Shown: piece by piece, positions 43,616 through 52,769 of the stretch | Numbering within the stretch: the stretch's first letter is position 1 | How the letters are laid out: every line of letters starts with the position of its first letter | From: Palsa-504 sp963787645 | GTDB lineage: Bacteria; Actinomycetota; Actinomycetes; Streptosporangiales; Streptosporangiaceae | DNA length: 64,000 nt | Direction: 5' to 3' | NCBI GenBank assembly: GCA_963787645.1 | Contig: CAWBDS010000003.1 | Location: 682,001-746,000 of the forward strand | Made by a program: the position numbers and the translations under genes | Notes under the pieces: generated by a model | Told to the model about the DNA's origin: nothing | Seen by the model: the letters and a program-made list of their open reading frames with translations, nothing else | The model's database searches: none

Positions 43616-44121
43616 ACGAGGTCACCATTGAGGTCAACGGCGTTCGCCGCAGGCTGGCCGTCGATCCGAGGATGTCGCTGCTCGACCTGCTCCGCGAGCG
43701 GCTCGGGCTGACCGGGTCGAAGAAGGGGTGCGATCACGGCCAGTGCGGCGCGTGCACCGTGCTGATCGACGGGCGGCGGGCCAACGCGTGCCTGGCCCTG
43801 GCCGTGGCCCACGACGGCGCCGCCGTCACGACGATCGAGGGCCTGGCCCCCGACGGGGACCTGCACCCGCTGCAGGACGCCTTCATCCGTCACGACGCGT
43901 TCCAGTGCGGTTACTGCACGCCGGGCCAGCTCTGCTCGGCGGCCGGGATGCTCACCGAATCCGGGCCCAGCGCCATCACCGCCGATCTGGACACCGAACC
44001 GGCACTGACGCCCGGCGAGATCCGCGAGCGGATGAGCGGCAACCTGTGCCGGTGCGGCGCTTACGTGAACATCGTCCGGGCCGTCGCCGAGATCGCCAAC
44101 CCGGCGGAGATGATGCTATGA
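43612..44121 (+). CDS. [2Fe-2S] subunit, PaoA/YagT-like
   Basis: The 169-residue protein has CDHGQCGACTVLIDGRRANAC for the ferredoxin cluster and QCGYCTPGQLCSAAGML plus LCRCGAY for the second cluster. Its longer C-terminal linker (residues about 115-140) is as in PaoA. It is coupled by ATGA to the genes on both sides. No Tat signal is visible, so the enzyme is probably cytosolic, in contrast to E. coli PaoABC. Confidence 0.92.
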   Translation: MNEVTIEVNGVRRRLAVDPRMSLLDLLRERLGLTGSKKGCDHGQCGACTVLIDGRRANACLALAVAHDGAAVTTIEGLAPDGDLHPLQDAFIRHDAFQCGYCTPGQLCSAAGMLTESGPSAITADLDTEPALTPGEIRERMSGNLCRCGAYVNIVRAVAEIANPAEMML

Positions 44122-45119
44122 GGGCCTTCACCTACACCCGGGCACAGGACGCGCCGGACGCCGTCGCACGGTTCCGGCCCGGCACCGCCTACCTCGGCGG
44201 CGGCACGAACCTGGTGGACCTGATGCGCCTGGGGGTCGCCGTTCCCGACCAGCTGGTGGACGTCAGCCGCCTGCCCTACGACCAGGTGGAACCCACCCCG
44301 GACGGCGGCCTGCGGATCGGCGCCGCGGTCCGCAACAGCGACCTGGCCGCTCATCCGCTGGTCCGCGCGCACTACCCGATGCTGGCCCGGGCCCTGCTCA
44401 GCGGCGCGTCCGGGCAGATACGCAACATGGCCACCGCCGGCGGGAACCTGCTGCAGCGCACCCGATGCGCCTATTTCCAGGACACCTCGATGCCGTGCAA
44501 CAAGCGCCTGCCCGGCTCCGGGTGCCCCGCCGTCGACGGCGACCACGAGAACCTCGCCATCCTCGGCCACTCGGCTGGAAAAGACGGGGCCGGGGACGAG
44601 CTGGAGTGCGTCGCCACCCACCCCTCGGACATGGCCGTCGCGCTGACCGCCCTGGACGCGCGGGTGCACGTCACGGGGCCCCATACGAGCCGCTTGATCC
44701 CCATGCCAGGTCTGCACCGCCTGCCCGGCGCCGAACCGCACCGCGACACCGTGCTCACGCCCGGCGAGCTGATCACCGCGGTCGAGCTGCCGCCTCCGCC
44801 CCCGGGCCGTTCGGCGTACCGGAAGGTGCGAGAGCGCGCCTCGTTCGCGTTCGCGCTGGTGTCGGTGGCCGCGCTGCTCGACATCGCCGGCGACGGCACC
44901 ATCGGCACCTGCCGGGTGGCCCTGGGAGGAGTGGCCCACGCGCCGTGGCGGGCTTTTCTGGCCGAACGGACCCTGGCCGGAGCCCCCGCCAACGCCGAGA
45001 CGTTCGCCCAGGCGGCCGCCGCGGAGCTGGATCAGGCCGCCCCGCTGGCCCGCAACGGCTACAAGGTGACGCTGGCCCGGAACCTCATCACCGCAACCTT
45101 GGAGGAGCTGTCGCAGTGA
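44118..45119 (+). CDS. FAD subunit with an extra [4Fe-4S]-type Cys motif, PaoB/YagS-like
   Basis: The 333-residue protein binds FAD (YLGGGTNLVDLMRLGV; MATAGGNLLQRTRC). It also carries a cysteine insert, RTRCAYFQDTSMPCNKRLPG followed by SGC, characteristic of the PaoB/YagS and HCR beta-type subunits that hold a [4Fe-4S] cluster. This places the operon in the aldehyde-oxidoreductase PaoABC group, not with the CoxM-type subunit at 7110. It is coupled to both neighbours. Confidence 0.9.
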   Translation: MRAFTYTRAQDAPDAVARFRPGTAYLGGGTNLVDLMRLGVAVPDQLVDVSRLPYDQVEPTPDGGLRIGAAVRNSDLAAHPLVRAHYPMLARALLSGASGQIRNMATAGGNLLQRTRCAYFQDTSMPCNKRLPGSGCPAVDGDHENLAILGHSAGKDGAGDELECVATHPSDMAVALTALDARVHVTGPHTSRLIPMPGLHRLPGAEPHRDTVLTPGELITAVELPPPPPGRSAYRKVRERASFAFALVSVAALLDIAGDGTIGTCRVALGGVAHAPWRAFLAERTLAGAPANAETFAQAAAAELDQAAPLARNGYKVTLARNLITATLEELSQ

Positions 45120-47143
45120 ACCGCGTCGAGGCCTTCGACAAAGTCACCGGCCGGGCCAGGTACGCCTACGAACAGCGCGCTAAGGCGGCCGCGGCGTACG
45201 CGTACCCGGTCCAGTCGCCGACGGCCAGCGGCGTCGTCCGCACCGTCGACTTCAGCACGGCCCGGACCATGCCCGGCGTGCTCGCCGTGCTGTCCTGCAT
45301 CGACCCGCCGGAGCTGGGGCCGGCCGAGGACGTCGCGCTGGCCCTGTTCGCCACCCGCGAGATCAGCTACCGGGGCCAGCTGGTCGCGGCCGTGGTGGCC
45401 GACACGCTGGAGAACGCGCGGGCGGCCGCGGCCCAGGTGCTGGTGGTGTGCGACCGGGAGTCGCATGACGTCCGGCTGCGGGCCGACGATCCCGGGCTGT
45501 ACACGCCGGAGAAGGTCAATCCGGGCCTGCCCGCGGTGACCTCCTACGGTGACGTCGAGGCCGGGCTGGCAGGGGCGGCGGCGCGGGTGGACGTGACGTA
45601 CACCACCCCGGTGCAGCACAACAACCCGATGGAACCGCACGCCGCGCTGGCCGCGTGGGATGCTTCCGGGCTGCTGACGGTCTATGACTCCACTCAGGGG
45701 CCGTCGGCCGACCGGGACACGATCGCGCACGTGCTCGGCCTGGCCCCGGACCGGGTGCGGGTCATCTCGCCGCACGTGGGCGGAGGGTTCGGGTCCAAGG
45801 GCACGACCCGGCCGCACGCGATCCTGGCCGCGCTCGCGGCCCGCGCGGCCGGCCGCCCGGTGAAGGTGGCGCTGACCCGCCAGCAGATGTTCGAGCTCAC
45901 CGGTTACCGCACGCCTACCATCCAGCGCGTGGCGCTCGGCGCGGATGGCGGCGGGAAGCTCGTCGCCGTGGTGCATGACGTGGTCGAGCAGACCGCGATC
46001 CGCACCGAGTTCGCCGAGCAGACCGCGGCCTGCACCCGCGTTATGTACGCCTCGCCCGCCATGCGCACCACGCACCGGCTGGCCCGGCTGAACGTGCCCG
46101 CGCCATCGTGGATGCGGGCTCCGGGCGAGACCCCGGGGATGTACGCGCTCGAGTCGGCCATGGACGAGCTGGCCTGCGCGGCCGGGCTCGACCCGGTCGA
46201 GCTGCGGATCCGGAACGAGCCGGTTACCGAGCCGGGCAGCGGCCTGCCGTTCAGCTCCCGGAACCTGGTCGCCTGCCTGCGCGAGGGCGCCCGCCGCTTC
46301 GGCTGGGCCGACCGCGACCCGCGGCCGGCCGTACGCCGCGACGGGCGGTGGCTCACGGGCACCGGGGTGGCCGCGTCCACCTACCCGGCCCGCCGCCAGC
46401 CGTCGCGCGCGACCGCCATGGCACTGGACGGCGGCTTCGTCGTCCGGATCGCCGCCGCGGACATCGGCACGGGAGCGCGCACCGCGCTGACCCAGATCGC
46501 CGCGGATGCCCTCGGCACCTCGCCGGACCGGGTCCAGGTCGAGCTGGGCGACAGCGACCTGCCGCGGGCCTTCCTGGCCGGCGGGTCGATGGGCACCGCG
46601 AGCTGGGGCTCGGCGGTGGTGAAGGCGTGCGAGGACCTGCTGAAAAACGAGAATGCCACGGGCAGCGCAGATACCGCCGAGGACGTGGCGGCCGATGCCG
46701 GCTTCGCCCGGCACGCGTTCGGGGCGCAGTTCGCGGAGGTGCACGTGGATGCCGATACCGGCGAGGTCCGGGTGGCGCGCCTGCTCGGCGTGTTCGCCGC
46801 CGGGCGGATCATCGACCCGACGCTGGCCAGGTCGCAGTTCATCGGCGGCATGACCATGGGGCTGGGTATGGCGCTGATGGAACAGACCGTCGTCGATGCG
46901 GCCCAGGGCGGCTTCGTCCGCCGGGACCTGGCCCAGTACCACATCGCGACCTGCGCCGACGTCCAGGACGTCGACGCGGTGTGGCTGACGGAGACCGATC
47001 CGCACCTGAACCCGATGGGCGCCAAGGGCATCGGCGAGATCGGCACCACCGGCACCGCGGCCGCGATCGGCAACGCCGTCTACCACGCCACCGGCCGCCG
47101 CATCCGCGACCTGCCGATCACCCCGGCCAAGCTGCTGGCCTGA
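45116..47143 (+). CDS. molybdopterin catalytic subunit, PaoC/YagR-like
   Basis: The 675-residue protein has the compact PaoC layout. It begins with FDKVTGRARYAYE, and has VGGGFGSKG for the cofactor loop, SWMRAPGETPG in place of the usual FRAPG stretch, AADIGTGARTALTQIAADALG, and the C-terminal GAKGIGEIG with the catalytic Glu. PaoC enzymes oxidise aromatic and aliphatic aldehydes. It starts at GTG 45116, overlapping the FAD subunit's stop. No chaperone (PaoD/XdhC) gene is present in the window. Confidence 0.9.
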   Translation: MNRVEAFDKVTGRARYAYEQRAKAAAAYAYPVQSPTASGVVRTVDFSTARTMPGVLAVLSCIDPPELGPAEDVALALFATREISYRGQLVAAVVADTLENARAAAAQVLVVCDRESHDVRLRADDPGLYTPEKVNPGLPAVTSYGDVEAGLAGAAARVDVTYTTPVQHNNPMEPHAALAAWDASGLLTVYDSTQGPSADRDTIAHVLGLAPDRVRVISPHVGGGFGSKGTTRPHAILAALAARAAGRPVKVALTRQQMFELTGYRTPTIQRVALGADGGGKLVAVVHDVVEQTAIRTEFAEQTAACTRVMYASPAMRTTHRLARLNVPAPSWMRAPGETPGMYALESAMDELACAAGLDPVELRIRNEPVTEPGSGLPFSSRNLVACLREGARRFGWADRDPRPAVRRDGRWLTGTGVAASTYPARRQPSRATAMALDGGFVVRIAAADIGTGARTALTQIAADALGTSPDRVQVELGDSDLPRAFLAGGSMGTASWGSAVVKACEDLLKNENATGSADTAEDVAADAGFARHAFGAQFAEVHVDADTGEVRVARLLGVFAAGRIIDPTLARSQFIGGMTMGLGMALMEQTVVDAAQGGFVRRDLAQYHIATCADVQDVDAVWLTETDPHLNPMGAKGIGEIGTTGTAAAIGNAVYHATGRRIRDLPITPAKLLA

Positions 47144-47147
47144 GTAG

Positions 47148-48578
47148 ATGACCCCTCCCGTCCGCGGGCCCTATCCCGACCTGGGTGACGAGGTCAGCCG
47201 GGCGGTCCTGGCCGAGCTGGACGAGGCGGCGCCCTGCGCGGAGCACTGGAAGATCCTGATCACGGCGGGCATGGGATTCTTCGCCGATGCCTACGACCTG
47301 TTCATCATCGGCGTGGCGGCCACCCTCATCACCGCCGAGTGGCACATCGCCAGCTACCAGAAGTCACTGCTGACCTCGCTGGCGCTGCTCACCTCGGCCG
47401 CCGGGGCGGTCGTCTTCGGGCGTATCGCCGACAAGCTAGGCCGGCGGAAGGTGTACGGCTACGAGGTGCTGGTGCTGGCCGCGGGGGCGGTTGCCTCGGC
47501 CTGCTCGCCGGGCATCTGGTGGCTGATCACGTTCCGCGCCGTCCTCGGGTTCGGCGTCGGCGGGGACTACCCGGTCAGCGCGACGATCATGAGCGAGTGC
47601 GCGTCCCGTCATGATCGCGGCCGGATGGTCGCGCTGGTGTTCTCGGTGCAGGGCGCGGGCCTGGTGATCGGGCCGCTGGCCGCCATCGGCCTGCTCAAGG
47701 CGGGCATCAGCCCCGGCCTGGCCTGGCGGCTCATGCTCGCGCTCGGCGCGGTCCCCGCGCTGGCCGTCTTCTGGCTGCGGCGGCGCCTGAGAGAAACGCC
47801 CCGGTTCCGGCTCGCCCAGACCGAAGCGGGACAACCCGGCCATGGGGCCGTCCCCGCGAGCCCGCCGGCAGGGATCCGGGGTGTGCTGGCCGAGCCGCGG
47901 CTGCGGCGATGGCTGGCCGGGGCCAGCGTGGCGTGGCTGCTGTTCGACTTCGCCTACTACGGCAACACCATCTCCAGCCCGGTGATCGGCAAGCTCGTCT
48001 CCCCGCACGCCAGCCTGGTCGGCGCGACCACCGTCACGCTGGTCATCTTCGCCGGCGCCGCCCTGCCCGGGTACCTGCTGGCCGTCCTCACCATCGACAA
48101 GATCGGCAGGCGGCTCATGCAGGCGGCCGGGTTCGCGGTGATGGCCGGCGCCTTCGGCGGCCTGTGGCTCATCCCGGGTGCCACCACCACCGAACTGCCG
48201 TTCCTGCTGCTGTTCGGCGCCACGTATCTGTTCGCCGAGTTCGGTCCCAACACGACCACGTTCGTCTATCCCGCCGAGATCTTCCCGGTCCGGGTGCGGA
48301 CCACCAGCCACGGCATCGCCGCGGCGGCGGGCAAGATCGGCGCGTTCACCGGCACCTACACGCTGACCGCGCTGCTGCCGGCCATCGGGCTGGGCAAGAC
48401 CAGCGCCATCGTGGCGGGCGTCTGCATCCTCGGCCTGCTCGTCACCGTCACCCTCCTGCCCGAGCCCAAGGGCCTCAGCCTGGAAGCACTCACCGAACCC
48501 CGTCCCGCGCCCCGGCCTCAGGGGGTCTGGGGCCGGCGCGACGCAGGCCCCGCAAGCAGACGTTCCAGAACAGCGTGA
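47148..48578 (+). CDS. MFS permease, phosphate/organic acid symporter type
   Basis: The 476-residue protein starts four bases after the molybdenum subunit. It has the long N-terminal cytosolic head, GFFADAYDLFIIGV in helix 1, FGRIADKLGRRKVYG (motif A), GFGVGGDYPVSATIMSE and LFAEFGPNTTTFVYPAEIFPVRVR. These are hallmarks of the PHS (phosphate) and aromatic-acid symporter branches. In this operon, uptake of the hydroxylase substrate is more likely than phosphate transport, but that is an inference. Confidence 0.88.
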   Translation: MTPPVRGPYPDLGDEVSRAVLAELDEAAPCAEHWKILITAGMGFFADAYDLFIIGVAATLITAEWHIASYQKSLLTSLALLTSAAGAVVFGRIADKLGRRKVYGYEVLVLAAGAVASACSPGIWWLITFRAVLGFGVGGDYPVSATIMSECASRHDRGRMVALVFSVQGAGLVIGPLAAIGLLKAGISPGLAWRLMLALGAVPALAVFWLRRRLRETPRFRLAQTEAGQPGHGAVPASPPAGIRGVLAEPRLRRWLAGASVAWLLFDFAYYGNTISSPVIGKLVSPHASLVGATTVTLVIFAGAALPGYLLAVLTIDKIGRRLMQAAGFAVMAGAFGGLWLIPGATTTELPFLLLFGATYLFAEFGPNTTTFVYPAEIFPVRVRTTSHGIAAAAGKIGAFTGTYTLTALLPAIGLGKTSAIVAGVCILGLLVTVTLLPEPKGLSLEALTEPRPAPRPQGVWGRRDAGPASRRSRTA

Positions 48579-48664
48579 GCCTCGGCGCGCTCGTCCTGGG
48601 CGGCGTTTCGCTGGCGGCGTTCTGCTAAGGGGTGGCCCGCCGGCGGCATGACTAAACCCGCCAG

Positions 48665-48960
48665 GTGATACTCCATCGGCCGGGCGGGACCCAGGAGCAC
48701 CTCGGCGCCCTGGACGTGGTCTACGCGGTGATCATCGAGGCCCACCGGGGGAGCGATCTATACCACCTGGTCACCCAGGACATGCTCATCGGGCAGGCCC
48801 GCCAGCTGGAGGAGTTCTACTGGTTCGTCCGCGCCCACCTCGAGACGCCCGACGGCTCGCTGAGCACCGGGGGCGCCCGCACCGAGCAAGCCGCCGCCAA
48901 GCAGGCCACAGCAAGCGCTAACCGCCTAGCCGACGCCGGGGAGGCAGACTATGGCGGCGT
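48665..48960 (+). pseudogene. 3' half of a Dps-family gene
   Basis: LDVVYAVIIEAHRGSDLYHLVTQDMLIGQARQLEEFYWFVRAHLE matches the last helices of Dps-type ferritin-like DNA-protection proteins. The iron-binding N-terminal half (the His-Asp-Glu ferroxidase residues) is absent. The frame begins right after the MFS gene region. The end also runs past the normal Dps terminus. It cannot form the four-helix bundle, so it is a relic. Confidence 0.7.
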
Positions 48961-49209
48961 CGGAACGCCAGACGCGGTAGTGATCGGCGACGGCACGGCT
49001 CCATCACCCGCACAGTCGTTACGTCATCGAGCGTCCAGCGGCCGGCGCCGACGGTGTAATGAGCCGGGCTCCGGGCTCGGGCCAGCGGGCGTCGACGTCC
49101 GGGCCGCAAACAGCGCTTCGAGCATCGCCGCAGCGGCATGAACGGGCGGCGCCGGGGAAGCAGGGGTGCGCCTCTCCCCCGGCCGATCTCCACCTCGCGA
49201 GGACACCCG

Positions 49210-49461
49210 ATGACGATCACGACCGGACGCGTCACGAACTGGCGCGCGTCTGGCGCGTGCCTGCACGCCGACCCCGACCTGTTCTTCCCGATCTCATCAG
49301 CCGGCCGGGCGCTCAGCCAGATCGCCGAGGCGAAGGCCATCTGCGCTCGCTGCCCCGTCGACCGGGAATGCCTGGAATTCGCCTACGCCAACGCGCCGAT
49401 CCACGGCATCTGGGGCGGAACGACCCTGGAAGAGCGCCAGCGGGCGTGCCGCCCCGGATAG
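49210..49461 (+). CDS. WhiB-family iron-sulphur transcription factor
   Basis: The 83-residue protein has the four cluster ligands Cys17, Cys45, Cys48 and Cys54 (C...CARC...C) and the GIWGGTTLEER turn that contacts the sigma factor. WhiB-like proteins bind a [4Fe-4S] cluster sensitive to oxygen or NO and modulate SigA-dependent promoters. ATG 49210 follows GAGGA closely; an in-frame start at 49138 lacks family support. The usual C-terminal basic tail is very short here, so DNA contact may be weak. Confidence 0.88.
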   Translation: MTITTGRVTNWRASGACLHADPDLFFPISSAGRALSQIAEAKAICARCPVDRECLEFAYANAPIHGIWGGTTLEERQRACRPG

Positions 49462-49607
49462 CCAGCCATCCGCGGCCGGACCAGGGCCGCCAGGCTCTGA
49501 CCCGGCCGCGTCCCGCGTCGGTCCGGCTGGCGGCCCGAGTTGTGAAGCCGAGCCTGGCCGTGGCCCTTCGGACCGGATCTAGGCGTCGCGGGCCTGGGCA
49601 GGCCCCG

Positions 49608-49941
49608 TCAGGCGTTGGGGCGCTCGGCGCTGATGTCGGCCAGCGCTGACCGCTCGTCGCGTTCGATGGCCATGTCGCCGATGGACAGCACCCCGGCCGG
49701 CAGGCCGTCCTTCACCACGGGTACCCGCCGGACCGAGCGCTCGCGCATCCGCCGCACGGCGGTGCCGGCGTCCGCCGTGACCGTGACCAGGTCCGGACTG
49801 CAGGCCTCGCCGACCGGGGTGGTACCGGGGTCACGACCGCCGCGATCACGCGCACCACGATGTCGCGGTCGGTGACCAGGCCCTTCAGCTGCTCAGGGTC
49901 ACCGGAGCCGAGGTCATCAGCTCACTCACCTTCTGTGCCAT
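49608..49941 (-). pseudogene. CBS-domain protein gene with an internal deletion
   Basis: From ATG 49941 the sequence reads MAQKVSELMTSAPVTLSS and meets a TGA. In another frame it continues EQLKGLVTDRDIVVRVIA. Then, after one more shift, RDPGTTPVGEACSPDLVTVTADAGTAVRRMRERSVRRVPVVKDG leads to a stop at 49608. The first CBS motif lacks about 25-30 residues between APVTL and EQLKG. The parent family is the BON/CBS-like stress protein common in actinomycetes. Confidence 0.75.
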
Positions 49942-50069
49942 CGGGGATCTCCTCTTGCTGCCGGGAATCGTGTCTGTAGCCGCGCCGGCTACCCAGCTAG
50001 CGGAAGCCAACCTGCGCCAGGCGCGGGCTTGCCGATCCGAGACCCTTGCTCGGCGAAACCTGGACTTGG

Positions 50070-50642
50070 CTAATCGCCCCGTCCGGTAACCGCGTCGCGG
50101 GCCTTGTCGGCCACGGCCGCGGCGGGCCCGGTGCTCTTCAGCACGCCTGGCGACGGCGGGGTGTGCGGATGCGGCCGGGTGGGGGCGGTCTTCTTGCCAT
50201 CGGCTATCTTGCGGCCCAGATCGTCCGCCGTCTCGGCTGACAGCGCAGAGCGCATTCCCGGCCACACCCGGGTCTCCTCGAACTGGATGTGCTCGCGGGC
50301 TGCCCCGGTGAACTTCCCGAGCAGTTCCTCGAACTCGGCCTGCTCGGGGTCCAGCTTGTCCAGCCGGGCCAGCACCTCCTTGGCCTCCTGCTCCTGCCCG
50401 GTCGCCTCGTCGGCCAGGCTGTCGCCGTCCGGGTGGTGCTCGCGCACGGCCGGCCAGAAGTACATCTCCTCCAGCGCCTCGTGCTTGGATTCCTCGATGA
50501 TCAGCTGCTCTACCATCCTTTTCCGCAAGGCGAGCTGATCCGGGCCCGCCTGGGCATGCTCGATCGGGCGCTTCTCCAGCTCAGCCAGCATGGCCTTGAC
50601 TTCCTGATGGTCCTGGGCCAGCACGGTGAACACGTCGGTCAT
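50070..50642 (-). CDS. hemerythrin-like HHE-domain protein
   Basis: The 190-residue protein has the HHE cation-binding pattern: MTDVFTVLAQDHQEVKAML, then IIEESKHEALEEMYFWPAVREHH and FTGAAREHIQFEETRVWPGMR. These supply His and Glu ligands for a di-iron site. Roles in oxygen, NO or iron handling are known for relatives. The Pro/Lys-rich tail is disordered. ATG 50642 follows a strong GGAGGAG site. The gene is intact, unlike most of its neighbours. Confidence 0.85.
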   Translation of the reverse strand: MTDVFTVLAQDHQEVKAMLAELEKRPIEHAQAGPDQLALRKRMVEQLIIEESKHEALEEMYFWPAVREHHPDGDSLADEATGQEQEAKEVLARLDKLDPEQAEFEELLGKFTGAAREHIQFEETRVWPGMRSALSAETADDLGRKIADGKKTAPTRPHPHTPPSPGVLKSTGPAAAVADKARDAVTGRGD

Positions 50643-50860
50643 GTCTCCTCCTCGATCGTGGTCCGGCAAGATGGCGGCGCCCCTGCCCATCCCGGCCGGG
50701 CTTAACCATCCCGGCGCGGCCTGCCACGCGCCGGACCCGCCCATTTCGTGATGTTTGATCTCGCCCCCCGTGGAGTCCGTCGCGGACCTTCCCGGGCCGG
50801 GTCAGCCGGGCCGCGCGCTGGCCCAGCTCCGTCGGCTGATCCGGGCGGCCGCGGTGGTCA

Positions 50861-51560
50861 ATCAGGATCGGCACGTCGGGATGGAGTCATGATCACGGGC
50901 ACGCCGAGCTGTACCCGCCGGGGCTTCCCGTCGGGGACCGGCTCGCCCGCTATGCGGCCGCCTTCCCCACCGCCGAGCTCAACAGCAGCTTTTACCGCTG
51001 GCCCCGGCCCGCGGCGTTCCGCAGCTGGCGGGATAGATTGCCGGCCGGCTTCCATCTGTCGGTCAAGGCACCTCGCGGCCTGACCCAGCCCGCAAGCTGT
51101 ACGCGCCGGAAGGATGGCTGGCGCGCATCGCGGCGGGCTGGCACGAGCTGGGTGACAAACGGGCGGTGCTGCTGGTCCAGCTGCCGCCCACGCTGCCGCG
51201 TGATGACGCCCGGCTGGCGTATTTCCTCGGGCTGGTCCCGGGCTGGATGCGGGTGGCGGTGGAGTTCCCGCACCGCAGCTGGCATTGCGGGGAGATCTTC
51301 GGGCTGCTGGAAGCGCACGGGGCCGCGTATTGCGTGATGAGCGGGGCGAACCTGCCGTGCGCGCTGCGTGCTACCACCGATTTCGTCTATCTGCGGATGC
51401 ACGGCCGGATCATCATCACCTGTATTCCGGTTCGTACTCCGACGCCGACCTGACGTGGTGGGCTGACCGGATCCGGGAATGGGACCTGGCCGGCCACGAC
51501 GTGTTCGCCCTACCTCAACAACGACGGCAACGCCAAGGCGGTACGCAACGCACGGACCCT
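50861..51560 (+). pseudogene. DUF72 protein gene, several frameshifts
   Basis: The DUF72 (YecE) sequence can be followed as IRIGTSGWSHDHGHAELYPPG, then AELNSSFYRWPRPAAFRSWRDRLP up to HLSVKAPRGLT. A shift near 51065-51095 leads to KLYAPEGWLARIAAGWHELG and WMRVAVEFPHRSWH. Another near 51405 leads to DHHHLYSGSYSDADLTWWADRI, and a third near 51505 to YLNNDGNAKAVRNARTLL. At least three indels are needed. Upstream, the start codon is not clear. It may be decay or clustered sequencing errors. Confidence 0.75.
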
Positions 51561-51864
51561 GCTCGCACTGTCTGCGCCCGGCGGAATCAGCCGTCCGGCT
51601 GCGTCCGCGGTCAACTTATGCGCCAGGCAGCTGGCTCCGTTATCGGCAGTCATGGTAATGATTCCGGTATCGGCGGGGCAGGAGAACGCCGCTGGGACGC
51701 GAACTCACCGAGGTTCGCGTTCAGCCGGGCTGGCCATTTCCGGTGACGGCGACCGCGCGGCGGATCACCTCGGGCAGGCTGCCGGAGCGGCGGTACACGG
51801 CCCGCTGGAAGGCCGCGCCGTTGCCCCGGCCATGCATCAGCCATGAGGCCACAAGGCGGCCGGC
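51561..51864. other. about 300 bases with no intact gene
   Basis: On the minus strand 51727-51850 reads WLMHGRGNGAAFQRAVYRRS to a TGA, which looks like the tail of a lost gene of unknown family. Nothing else is visible: there is no hairpin or promoter-like pair. Confidence 0.3.
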
Positions 51865-52122
51865 TCAGTGGTCCCGGAGGGCCTTGATCAGCTCCGCCTT
51901 GCTCATCGTGGAGCGGCCCTTGATGCCGATCTCCTTGGCCCGCTGGACCAGGTCCTGCTTGCTCCAGTCGTCATACGAGCCGCTCTTGCCGCCCTTGCGG
52001 CCGACCTTGCTAGTCGAGCTTCCCGCCGCGGCGTTGGCGATCCGGGCCGCCTTACCCTTGCTTTCCCCCTTGTCACGGAGCTTCCGGTAGGTCTTCTCGT
52101 CCTTGATCTGCGCCCTTGGCAT
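51865..52122 (-). CDS. small Rho-N/SAP-like protein (DUF7218-type)
   Basis: The 85-residue protein MPRAQIKDEKTYRKLRDKGE reads through KAARIANAAAG to YDDWSKQDLVQRAKEIGIKG and STMSKAELIKALRDH. The C-terminal half is a Rho-N/SAP-like helix pair that binds nucleic acid. Similar proteins in databases carry labels such as plasmid stabilisation, with no proven function. ATG 52122 is preceded by AAGGAGG, and the gene is intact. Confidence 0.78.
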   Translation of the reverse strand: MPRAQIKDEKTYRKLRDKGESKGKAARIANAAAGSSTSKVGRKGGKSGSYDDWSKQDLVQRAKEIGIKGRSTMSKAELIKALRDH

Positions 52123-52198
52123 GGGATTTCCTCCTTCGCGCGGCGCGCCTATGTCAAACCAGCCAGGCACCTGCCCAGATGGCCCGCGATCACACTTT

Positions 52199-52323
52199 TC
52201 ACCCCGGGAGGGTTTCGCCGCCGGTGGGGGCGAGGACCTCTCCTGAGTAGTAGCTGGACAGGCGTCCGCTGGCGAAGAAGACGTAGGACGGGGCGATCTC
52301 ATCTGGCTGGGCGGCGCGGCCCA
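52199..52323 (-). pseudogene. 3' fragment of a short-chain dehydrogenase gene
   Basis: VPMGRAAQPDEIAPSYVFFA and SSYYSGEVLAPTGGETLPG are the last 40 residues of an SDR of the YghA/YhdF type. The Rossmann motif and catalytic Tyr-Lys are absent. The fragment is cut where the plus-strand LLM fragment starts. Confidence 0.72.
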
Positions 52324-52544
52324 TGGGCACCTGGCTTGTCGGCGAGATCGGCGAGAACGTGCCGGACCGCAAGTACAAGATGATGGCGATCGTGTCCGCC
52401 GACCCGGGCCGCCACGTACGCCAGCTCAAGGCCATCCAGGCCATGGGTGCCACCGCGGTCGTGGTCATGAACGTCTCCGGCGCCGATCCCCTGGGCATGC
52501 TCCGGCTGTTCGGCGAGCAGGTCCTGCCCGGGTTGCGCGGCTAG
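52324..52544 (+). pseudogene. 3' fragment of an F420-dependent LLM oxidoreductase gene
   Basis: GENVPDRKYKMMAIVSADPG, then HVRQLKAIQAMGATAVVVMN, ending VLPGLRG, is the C-terminus of the F420-dependent glucose-6-phosphate dehydrogenase-like LLM group. The N-terminal 250 or so residues are missing. It abuts, tail to tail, the SDR fragment on the other strand. Confidence 0.72.
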
Positions 52545-52769
52545 TGCTGCCATGCCATCCATGACGTATCGCGGTTTCCTTCGCCGTCTGGGGGTAGTGC
52601 GCCGCCCATGGCTGGATGGATAAGCAGATTCCTCGCGGCGATCGGCGCTGGCGGCCGCAAGACTAAAGCGGATGTGTCGTATGACCGGCTGTCCGAGACC
52701 ACACGGACGGCGGGACGCCGGGGTCGGGCGGCTCGGACCTGGACGCGCGCCGGAACAGCCGCCGCACCC

